A DNA stretch of 15,909 nucleotides, taken from assembly GCA_002293345.1 (NCBI GenBank), contig DBDB01000066.1, positions 1 to 15,909 on the forward strand. Direction: 5' to 3'. Below are positions 7,640 to 13,353 of the stretch, in pieces. The notes under the pieces were generated by a model. The model did no database searches. It was not told where the DNA came from and saw only the letters and a list, made by a program, of their open reading frames with translations. Position numbers and translations under genes: made by a program. This DNA comes from Alistipes sp. UBA943. GTDB taxonomy: Bacteria > Bacteroidota > Bacteroidia > Bacteroidales > Rikenellaceae. The first letter of the stretch is position 1. Each line of letters begins with the position of its first letter.

Positions 7640-7647
7640 CAAAGATA
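7640..7647 (-). promoter_or_regulatory. Promoter -7 box of murG
   Basis: TATCTTTG on the minus strand fits the Bacteroidota -7 consensus TAnnTTTG exactly. Only TAAG separates it from the murG ATG, so the transcript would start at or next to the start codon. The A/T-rich repeat end lies immediately upstream. Confidence 0.6.
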
Positions 7648-8086
7648 ACCTTTTCTTTCTAAAACCTTTTCTTTTTTAAGACCGTCGCTTTTTAGTGAAA
7701 AGCGACACCAAAAACTTTTCTGGATACTTCGTATCCCTCCTTTTGCGCGCGGACAACGCTTTCAGCGTTCCGGTCCTTTCTCGTAAAATTCTTCTTGTGA
7801 ATAAATTCACAGAAGTCTTTTCCTCAAAAGTCCCTAATCACCTGACGGTGATTTTGTCCTCGCGACCAAAAATATCAGATCTCGAAGAGATCGTGTACGA
7901 AACAGAAAAGTTTGGTTCAAGCTTGCTTGAAAACAAAGTATTCTGTTTTGGGCACAAAAATTCTGAAAGAATTTGAGATTGGTGTCGCGCACATTAGGGA
8001 AGACGTATTCTAAGTGCGAAGCACTTTTGAAAGTTTTTGGTGCCGCTTTTTTCAAAAAGGGGCAGTGAGAGTAAAAAAGAAAATGG
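7648..8086 (-). repeat. Intergenic hairpin-rich element, copy 1 (between yifB and murG)
   Basis: This stretch holds no supportable gene. Its arms form a 21-bp inverted repeat with one mismatch (7698-7718 and 8030-8050). Inside are short perfect hairpins: GGATAC/GTATCC (7722-7736), AACGCT/AGCGTT (7755-7769), GTGAAT/ATTCAC (7797-7810), ATCACC/GGTGAT (7837-7852), GATCTC/GAGATC (7878-7892) and AAGTGC/GCACTT (8012-8026). Read on the minus strand it aligns with copy 2 at 9676-10157. Shared features are the block GTCGCGAGGAC (7866-7856), the end motif GCGCAAA followed by GGAG and a hairpin, and matching hairpin order. A 9-bp hairpin GTCGCTTTT/AAAAGCGAC (7684-7706) sits at the murG end. Possible identities are a structured RNA, or a MITE-like non-autonomous mobile element. 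Confidence 0.75.
8041..8064 (-). terminator. Possible terminator after yifB
   Basis: On the minus strand, 23 bases after the yifB stop, a 10-bp stem with one mismatch (TGCCCCTTTTT with AAAAAGCGGCA) and a two-base GA loop. It is part of the repeat end, so its role as a terminator is an inference. Confidence 0.3.
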
Positions 8087-9631
8087 TTATCTTCCCCAGT
8101 TGCCGCGGTCGAGGGCACGATAACCGATCGCTTCGGCGATGTGCATGGGCCCGATATCGGGAGAACCGTCCAGGTCGGCGATCGTGCGGGACACCTTGAT
8201 GATACGGTCATAGGCACGTGCCGAGAGATCGAGACGCTCCATCGCCTGACCCAAAAGTTCCGTCGCGTCGCCCGAAAGAGGGCAAAACTTACGCAACATT
8301 TTTGTGTTCATCATCGCGTTGGTGTGTACCGATGTGCCGGCGAAACGTCGCTTCTGCACCTCACGCGCACGGATGACACGTTCACGGATCGCGTCGCTCG
8401 ACTCCGAAGGACGTATGTCGGCCAATTCGTTGCGGTCGATCGGGATCACTTCGATCTGCAAGTCGATACGGTCCATCAGCGGCCCCGAGATGCGTCCCAT
8501 GTAGCGATGCACCACCTTTGGAGTACAGGTACAGTTTTGCGTGGGGTGGTTGTAGAATCCGCATGGACAGGGATTCATGGCGGCGATGAGGGTGAAGTTG
8601 GACGGGTATTCGACGCTGTACTTGGCACGTGACACGACCACTTTCTTCTCCTCCAACGGCTGACGCAACACCTCCAAAATGCTACGTCCGAATTCGGGCA
8701 ATTCGTCCATAAACAGCACGCCGTTGTGTGCCATCGACACCTCTCCGGGCTGTGGCGATGACCCGCCGCCGATAATCGCCACTTGCGACGTCAGATGGTG
8801 TGGCGATCGGAACGGGCGATCGGACAACAACCCCCGCACGGCACCCAATTTCCCCGCCACGGAGTGGATTTTGGTGGTCTCCAACGCCTCGTCGGCACTG
8901 AGCGGCGGCAGGATTGTGGGCAAGCGACGTGCCAACATTGTCTTTCCCGACCCCGGCGCACCGATCATCAGTACGTTATGCCCTCCCGCGGCGGCAATTT
9001 CCAATGCACGTTTCACGATCGTCTGACCCTTCACATCCGAGAAATCCTCCTTATACACACTGTCTTCCGTGCGGCGCGGCTCCTCTATGACACTCGACGG
9101 GTCGAACGGGCGGATCTCAGGGTTGCCATTCATGCAGGCGATCACATCGCTCAACGTATCCAGTCCGTACACCTCCAATCCCGTTACAACAGCAGCTTCG
9201 GCAGCGTTGGCGCGGGGTACGACGACGCGGCGAAGTCCTTCGGCGCGTGCTTTGGCGGCGATGGGCAACACGCCACGGACGGGTCTCAAGGACCCGTCCA
9301 GCGAGAGTTCTCCCACGAGTAACGTCTCCTCCAACATGTCGGTACGCACATCACCCATCGCAGCCAAAATGCCGATCGCGATCGGCAAGTCGTACCCCGC
9401 GCCCTCCTTACGCAGATCCGCAGGGGCGAGATTCACCACCACCTTACGCCCGGACATACGGCGGCCGGAGTTCTCGAATGCCGAACGGATACGCTGCTCG
9501 CTCTCCTTGACCGCGTTGTCGGGCAACCCCACCAGGTAGAGCCCCACTCCACCCCCCGTGAGGTTCACTTCAACCGTCACTTTCACGGCGTCGATACCGA
9601 CCAACGCGCCGGCATAAGTCTTGATGTACAT
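8087..9631 (-). CDS. yifB: YifB/ComM family Mg-chelatase-like AAA+ ATPase
   Basis: A 514-residue protein of usual length. It has an N-terminal S5/Lon-protease-like fold (VKVTVEVNLTGGG, LPDNAVKESEQR, DLPIAIGILAA, SLDGSLRPVRGVLP). An AAA+ domain follows, with Walker A GAPGSGKT (about 224-231) and Walker B VLFMDELPEF (about 305-314). A cysteine cluster (C355, C357, C367, C369) may bind metal, and the Mg-chelatase C-terminal domain completes it. ComM is a hexameric branch-migration helicase that extends heteroduplex during natural transformation; in other bacteria the role is unclear. I start at the ATG at 9631 (MYIKTYAGALVGIDA), the conserved N terminus; an in-frame TTG at 9670 lies in the promoter box. 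Flanked on both sides by copies of the repeat. Contains two coding hairpins. Confidence 0.95.
   Translation of the reverse strand: MYIKTYAGALVGIDAVKVTVEVNLTGGGVGLYLVGLPDNAVKESEQRIRSAFENSGRRMSGRKVVVNLAPADLRKEGAGYDLPIAIGILAAMGDVRTDMLEETLLVGELSLDGSLRPVRGVLPIAAKARAEGLRRVVVPRANAAEAAVVTGLEVYGLDTLSDVIACMNGNPEIRPFDPSSVIEEPRRTEDSVYKEDFSDVKGQTIVKRALEIAAAGGHNVLMIGAPGSGKTMLARRLPTILPPLSADEALETTKIHSVAGKLGAVRGLLSDRPFRSPHHLTSQVAIIGGGSSPQPGEVSMAHNGVLFMDELPEFGRSILEVLRQPLEEKKVVVSRAKYSVEYPSNFTLIAAMNPCPCGFYNHPTQNCTCTPKVVHRYMGRISGPLMDRIDLQIEVIPIDRNELADIRPSESSDAIRERVIRAREVQKRRFAGTSVHTNAMMNTKMLRKFCPLSGDATELLGQAMERLDLSARAYDRIIKVSRTIADLDGSPDIGPMHIAEAIGYRALDRGNWGR
9226..9299. repeat. Two long hairpins inside yifB
   Basis: CGCGGCGAAG pairs with CTTCGGCGCG (9226-9247, 2-nt loop, one mismatch), and GGACGGGTC pairs perfectly with GACCCGTCC (9277-9299, 5-nt loop). 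The second encodes the conserved SLDGSLRPVRG motif, so it arises without adding residues. Confidence 0.45.
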
Positions 9632-9667
9632 GATTTTTAGGCTAAATAGTCGTCCATTCGGACAGGA

Positions 9668-9675
9668 CAAAGATA
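9668..9675 (-). promoter_or_regulatory. Promoter -7 box of yifB
   Basis: TATCTTTG on the minus strand fits TAnnTTTG exactly. It lies at the edge of repeat copy 2 and predicts a leader of about 30 bases before the ATG at 9631. I see no convincing -33 TTTG at the right distance. Confidence 0.55.
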
Positions 9676-10157
9676 ATCTTTTTTCTAAAACCTTTTTTCA
9701 GACCGTTCGCTTTTACTTCCCCTTGAGCCAACTGTCGCTTTTTTGGAAAAAAGCTCCTGCAAAAAACTTCGGGAAGTACTTACGTACTTCCATTATATGC
9801 GCTCCAACACATCGCGACTTCCGTTGGAAGCCTTCGGCTAAAACTCAAAACAACTGCTTACAAATGAATTTGACGCAGTCCTTTCGAGTTTCATCCGGAT
9901 CCCTTTCGGGATCTCGCGATCTGTTGTCGCGAGGACGGAGCGCCCGCAGGGCGATCGTTCGTTTGGCGGGGAGGTTCGATGGGAGCTTGCTCTCGTGACA
10001 AGTTCCAAAAACGTTATGAGGACCTCACTCCTAAAACACCTTTCTTAAAGGTGTCGCGCAAATAATGGAGATACAAACGTATCTCCCGAAGTTTTTTGCA
10101 GGAGCTTTTTTCCAAAAAAGCGACAGTTGCGTCAAGGCGTAAGGTTTTAGGAAAAAC
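9676..10157 (+). repeat. Intergenic hairpin-rich element, copy 2 (between pdxJ and yifB)
   Basis: No supportable gene lies in this stretch. Its arms are a perfect 46-bp inverted repeat (9729-9774 and 10084-10129), which continues outward through CCTTGA/TCAAGG with two mismatches. Each arm contains GCTTTTTT/AAAAAAGC. The 309-base interior carries hairpins GGAAGTAC/GTACTTCC (9772-9791), GATCCC/GGGATC (9898-9913), CGCCC/GGGCG (9941-9953), GAGC/GCTC (9983-9992), ACACCTTT/AAAGGTGT (10036-10054) and GGAGATAC/GTATCTCC (10067-10086). The block GTCGCGAGGAC is at 9926-9936. It aligns in plus orientation with the minus strand of copy 1: hairpin positions are kept while stem sequences differ. Confidence 0.8.
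10104..10121 (-). terminator. Possible terminator after pdxJ
   Basis: A perfect 8-bp stem GCTTTTTT/AAAAAAGC with a two-base loop, about 36 bases after the pdxJ stop. A further hairpin AGGTTTT/AAAACCT (10142-10159) overlaps the stop codon itself. Both belong to the repeat end, so termination is inferred only. Confidence 0.3.
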
Positions 10158-10898
10158 CTATTTCAATCGTTGGAGATACATTTGGATTGTTTTTTCGAGA
10201 CCGAAATAGAGGGCGTCGCTGATCAAGGCGTGACCTATCGACACCTCGTCGATCCACGGGATACGGGTGACCAGATAGTTGAGATTATCGAGATTGAGGT
10301 CATGCCCGGCGTTCAGTCCCAATCCACACTTACGAGCCTCCCCGGCAGCCTCGATGTAGGGCGCGATGGCAGCCTCGGCGGCGGCAGGGGCTGTATTCTC
10401 ATGCAACGCATGAGAATACGCAGAGGCATACGCCTCTGTATAGAGTTCCACTCTATCGGCCCCTGCCGCCGCCGCACCGAACACCATTCGGGGGTCCGGA
10501 TCGACAAATATGGAGACACGGATATTTTTGCTGTGAAATTCGGCGGTGAGTTCGCGCAGGAAATCGCGATGCTTGACGGTATCCCACCCGGCATTGGAAG
10601 TAATGACATCGGGCGCGTCGGGCACGAGCGTCACCTGTGCCGGACGGATCTCACCCACCAGATCACAGAACTCGGGCGTGGGGTTACCTTCGATATTGAA
10701 CTCCGTGGTGAGGAGCGGCCGCAGGGCACACACGTCGCTATACCGGATGTGCCGTCCGTCGGGACGCGGATGTACCGTGATACCCTGGGCCCCAAAACGC
10801 TCGCAATCCAACGCGACACGTACCACGTCGGGCAAACTCCCACCCCGTGCATTGCGCAGCGTGGCGATCTTATTGATGTTGACAGAAAGTTTGGTCAT
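10158..10898 (-). CDS. pdxJ: Pyridoxine 5'-phosphate synthase PdxJ, with an embedded palindromic element
   Basis: A TIM-barrel enzyme that condenses 3-amino-2-oxopropyl phosphate with deoxyxylulose 5-phosphate to make pyridoxine 5'-phosphate, the last ring-forming step of the DXP-dependent vitamin B6 route. It has 246 residues. The N terminus MTKLSVNINKIATLRNARGG is characteristic of Bacteroidales PdxJ. Further motifs are HPRPDGRHIR (43-52), FNIEG (67-71), the QVTLVPD strand (88-94), NAGHDLNLDN (196-205) and SIGHALI (220-226). Residues about 142-175 are encoded by a cloverleaf-like element. This includes the conserved GADRVELYTEAYA and then about nine extra residues (around SHALHENTAPAAA) relative to Bacteroides PdxJ as I remember it. 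Divergent from nadK, with 39 bases between the starts. Confidence 0.96.
   Translation of the reverse strand: MTKLSVNINKIATLRNARGGSLPDVVRVALDCERFGAQGITVHPRPDGRHIRYSDVCALRPLLTTEFNIEGNPTPEFCDLVGEIRPAQVTLVPDAPDVITSNAGWDTVKHRDFLRELTAEFHSKNIRVSIFVDPDPRMVFGAAAAGADRVELYTEAYASAYSHALHENTAPAAAEAAIAPYIEAAGEARKCGLGLNAGHDLNLDNLNYLVTRIPWIDEVSIGHALISDALYFGLEKTIQMYLQRLK
10376..10474. repeat. Cloverleaf-like palindromic element in pdxJ
   Basis: A perfect 16-bp outer stem (10376-10391 with 10459-10474; the core GGCGGCAGGGGC pairs with GCCCCTGCCGCC) encloses three perfect hairpins. Arm A is GTATTCTCATGC/GCATGAGAATAC (10393-10419, loop AAC). Arm B is CAGAGGC/GCCTCTG (10421-10438, loop ATAC). Arm C is ATAGAGT/ACTCTAT (10440-10456, loop TCC). 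Spacers are 1-2 bases. The plan matches the murC element, but the sequences are unrelated. Arms B and C coincide with codons for conserved PdxJ residues (DRVELY, TEAYA). Confidence 0.85.
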
Positions 10899-10904
10899 TA
10901 TTAC

Positions 10905-10912
10905 TATATTTG
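10905..10912 (+). promoter_or_regulatory. Promoter -7 box of nadK
   Basis: TATATTTG fits TAnnTTTG and predicts a leader of about 20 bases before the ATG at 10938. The nearest upstream TTG at a tolerable distance is 10879-10881 (23 bases). The box lies within the start region of the divergent pdxJ transcript. Confidence 0.45.
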
Positions 10913-10918
10913 CGAATA

Positions 10919-10926
10919 CAAAGTTA
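10919..10926 (-). promoter_or_regulatory. Promoter -7 box of pdxJ
   Basis: TAACTTTG on the minus strand fits TAnnTTTG and lies about 20 bases before the pdxJ ATG. It is interleaved with the nadK promoter, so the two polymerases would compete for the same 40 bases. Confidence 0.45.
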
Positions 10927-10937
10927 TTTAATTTCGC

Positions 10938-11705
10938 ATGAAAATCCTACTTTTTTCGCGGCTCCCCATCCCGATGGAACTACGCTCTCAGATCGACCGG
11001 TTCGGGTTAGAGACGGAGGTGTGTTCGGGTGCCACGGCGGGCCCGCAACCGGACGACACGGTACTGCTGTCGTGGGGTGGCGATGGGACGCTCCTCAAAG
11101 CGATCCACTGGCTCGACGGTGCGGAAATCCCTGTCGTGGGCGTCAACGCGGGACACCTGGGATTCCTGACGACTGCCCTGCCGACCGGCACATCCGAGGT
11201 GTTGCAACAGATCCGCGACCGCAAAATTCAGATACAACCCCGCACGATGCTCGAAGTGACGGGCGAATTCGGGATACGTTACGCGGTCAACGAAGCGGCC
11301 GTACAGCGTCAGGATGGCGGTATGATCACGGTGGATATCCATGTGAACGGTCAGTTGGCCGCCACATGCCGTGGCGATGGCGTGTTGGTCGCCACGCCCA
11401 CGGGCTCCACGGCATGGTCGATGAGCGTCGGCGGGCCCATCGTGGCACCCTCATGCGGATGTCTGGTCGTGGCACCGATCGCACCGCACAACCTGACGAT
11501 GCGTCCCGTGGTGATCCCCGACGATAGTGTCGTCACGCTGCATGCCGACCGTGCGGCCGCCATCTCCGTGGATAGCGAATTGGTGCGTTTCGACTCCGAA
11601 GCATCGTTCACGATCCGCCGTGCCACACGCCGTTTCCTGCTCGCCACAACACCAGGGCTCTCCTTCTACGATGCACTGCGCAACAAAATGAACTGGGGAA
11701 TATAA
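10938..11705 (+). CDS. nadK: NAD kinase NadK
   Basis: A cytoplasmic kinase that phosphorylates NAD+ to NADP+ with ATP or polyphosphate. It has 255 residues, somewhat shorter than the usual 280-300; the saving is in the N-terminal domain. The family motifs are present: SWGGDGTLL (45-53, with the catalytic GGDGT), NAGHLGFL (70-77), AVNEAA (116-121, NE at 118-119) and ATPTGSTAWSMSVGGPIV (152-169). The last has Trp where Tyr is common. A DSELVRFDS strand pair lies near the C terminus. The ATG follows the TATATTTG promoter box. Divergence from pdxJ joins two cofactor-synthesis genes, an arrangement I recall from other Bacteroidales. Confidence 0.96.
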   Translation: MKILLFSRLPIPMELRSQIDRFGLETEVCSGATAGPQPDDTVLLSWGGDGTLLKAIHWLDGAEIPVVGVNAGHLGFLTTALPTGTSEVLQQIRDRKIQIQPRTMLEVTGEFGIRYAVNEAAVQRQDGGMITVDIHVNGQLAATCRGDGVLVATPTGSTAWSMSVGGPIVAPSCGCLVVAPIAPHNLTMRPVVIPDDSVVTLHADRAAAISVDSELVRFDSEASFTIRRATRRFLLATTPGLSFYDALRNKMNWGI

Positions 11706-11897
11706 TCTTTTTAAGACCGCCGCTTTGCGCGGCGGAATACAGCAGTGAAGCTGCTGTCAAGCGGGGCGCCAGCCACCGCTTGCGGGAGGGGGTGGTAGGG
11801 GGAGGGTGTCCCTCCCCGATCTCTCTAATCTCCCGAAAGTTTTTGGTGCCGCTTTTCACCAAAAAGCGGCGGTCTGAAAGGTTTTGAAAGAAAAATG
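11706..11897. repeat. Intergenic hairpin-array element, copy 3 (between nadK and cca)
   Basis: A shorter relative of the elements near murG and yifB. Its ends are AGACCGCCGCTTT (11714-11726) and AAAGCGGCGGTCT (11863-11875), a perfect 13-bp inverted repeat. Inside are CCGCCGC/GCGGCGG (11717-11735), ACAGCAG/CTGCTGT (11739-11757), CAAGCGG/CCGCTTG (11758-11782) and GGGGAGGG/CCCTCCCC (11799-11817). The right end (11837-11885) closely matches the reverse complement of the murG-side end of copy 1, including the 9-bp hairpin GCCGCTTTT/AAAAGCGGC (11848-11870). That hairpin carries a C-G pair where copy 1 has T-A. Confidence 0.7.
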
Positions 11898-11905
11898 TAT
11901 CTTTG
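11898..11905 (+). promoter_or_regulatory. Promoter -7 box of cca
   Basis: TATCTTTG, then TGAG, then the ATG at 11910. The spacing is the same as at murG and again implies transcription starting at the initiation codon. The repeat end AAAGGTTTTGAAAGAAAA lies directly upstream. Confidence 0.6.
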
Positions 11906-11909
11906 TGAG

Positions 11910-13310
11910 ATGGAAAATCCATTGTCACATCCCGTATTTCGTCAGATTTCCGAGCTATCGGCACGTCGGGGCGAATGTGCTTATGTCGTCGGAGGGTACG
12001 TGCGCGACTGGTACCTCCATCGACCGTCTACCGATATAGATGTCGTTGTGGTGGGTGACGGAGTGGCGTTTGCCGAGGAGCTGGGTGCGCAACTGCATGC
12101 CAAAGTGGCGGTATATAAAACTTTCGGTACGGCGATGTTGCGCACGAAAGGCGTGGAGGTGGAGTTCGTCGGGGCACGCAAGGAGTCGTACTCCGAAAAT
12201 TCACGCAACCCGCAGGTGGAACCCGGCACGTTGGAGGATGATCAGAAACGTCGCGATTTCACGATCAACGCCTTGGCATGGTCCCTCGCAGAGGAGGATT
12301 TCGGACGACTGCTGGATCCGTTCGGCGGGATGGACGATATTTACGACGGTATTATCCGCACACCGTGCGATCCGGATGTCACGTTTTCCGACGATCCGTT
12401 GCGGATGATGCGTGCCGTACGGTTTGCGTCGCAACTGGGTTTCGAGGTGTGGGACGAAACGTTCGAGGCGATCCGTCGCAACCGCCACCGCATCGCCATC
12501 ATCTCCAAGGAGCGCATCGCAACGGAATTGAACAAGATTATCCTGTCGCCTGTGCCGTCACACGGATTTTTGCTGCTCGACATGACGGGGCTGTTGGAGT
12601 TGATCTTTCCCGAGTTGCACCGCCTCAAAGGTATCGACCGCCGCGGCAAACATGCACACAAGGACAATTTTCTGCACACGTTGAAGGTGCTCGACAACGT
12701 GGCGATGCATAGCGAAGACCTGTGGTTGCGTTGGGCGGCCCTGCTGCACGACATCGCCAAACCGCAAACCAAGGGTTACGATCCGCATGTCGGATGGACG
12801 TTCCATTCGCATGAGATGGTGGGTTCGAAGATGGTGCCGTCGATCTTCCGCGAGATGAAACTGCCGATGGGCGACCCGATGAAATTCGTGCAGAAAATGG
12901 TGTTCCTGCACCTGCGTCCGATCATCCTTTCGGAGGATCAGGTGACCGATTCGGCCGTGCGGAGATTGCTGTTCGAGGCCGGTGACGATGTGGAGAAACT
13001 GATGACGCTGTGCGAGGCGGACATCACGTCCGGTAACGACGCGAAGGTGAAACGTTACATGGCCAATTTCGAGCTGGTGCGCCGCAAGATGAAGGATCTT
13101 GAGGAGCGCGACCGTGTGCGTAACTTCCAACCCCCCATCACGGGACAGATCATCATGGATACGTACGGCATCCCGCCCTGCAACACGATCGGCGAAATCA
13201 AGGAGGTGATCAAAAACGCGATTCTCGATGGTGACATCCCGAACGATTATGCCGCTGCTTTCGCTCTGATGGAACAATTGGCTGCCGAACGGGGCCTCAA
13301 AAAAGTATAA
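11910..13310 (+). CDS. cca: CCA tRNA nucleotidyltransferase with HD domain
   Basis: A class II nucleotidyltransferase that builds or repairs the 3' CCA of tRNA without a template. It has 466 residues. Motifs are GGYVRDWYL (28-36), the metal-binding DID (42-44), RRDFTINALAW (114-124), DPFGGMDDI (136-144) and the ribose/base-selecting DPLRMMRAVRFASQLGF (162-178). The C-terminal HD region has HTLKVLDNVA (256-265) and LLHDIAKP (278-285), so a phosphohydrolase activity is possible. Poly(A) polymerases share the fold, but the HD domain and overall length favour the CCA enzyme. I use the ATG at 11910, because the ATG at 11895 lies just before and partly within the promoter box. Convergent with metK, with 43 bases between the stops. 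Confidence 0.94.
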   Translation: MENPLSHPVFRQISELSARRGECAYVVGGYVRDWYLHRPSTDIDVVVVGDGVAFAEELGAQLHAKVAVYKTFGTAMLRTKGVEVEFVGARKESYSENSRNPQVEPGTLEDDQKRRDFTINALAWSLAEEDFGRLLDPFGGMDDIYDGIIRTPCDPDVTFSDDPLRMMRAVRFASQLGFEVWDETFEAIRRNRHRIAIISKERIATELNKIILSPVPSHGFLLLDMTGLLELIFPELHRLKGIDRRGKHAHKDNFLHTLKVLDNVAMHSEDLWLRWAALLHDIAKPQTKGYDPHVGWTFHSHEMVGSKMVPSIFREMKLPMGDPMKFVQKMVFLHLRPIILSEDQVTDSAVRRLLFEAGDDVEKLMTLCEADITSGNDAKVKRYMANFELVRRKMKDLEERDRVRNFQPPITGQIIMDTYGIPPCNTIGEIKEVIKNAILDGDIPNDYAAAFALMEQLAAERGLKKV

Positions 13311-13353
13311 TTATTCCCCTCTACAACTGTTCGGAAGAAAGGGTGCGATTGGA

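Noticed and set aside
7695..7976. 93-residue open frame in the murG-yifB gap
   Set aside because: It runs through several perfect hairpins of the repeat, has no recognisable domain, and no frame is kept in the homologous copy.
7648..8086. CRISPR array
   Set aside because: The hairpins differ in sequence and spacing, with no identical direct repeats or unique spacers, and no cas genes are present.
9370..9387. 18-bp perfect palindrome in yifB around CGATCGCGATCG
   Set aside because: It encodes LPIAIG with the common GC-rich codons, which favour such a palindrome; no loop and no neighbouring arms.
9632..9670. TTG start extending yifB by 13 residues
   Set aside because: It lies within the TATCTTTG promoter box, and MYIKTYAGA is the conserved N terminus.
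9621..9998. 125-residue open frame on the plus strand before pdxJ
   Set aside because: It starts inside yifB antisense, crosses the yifB promoter and one repeat arm, and shows no family motif.
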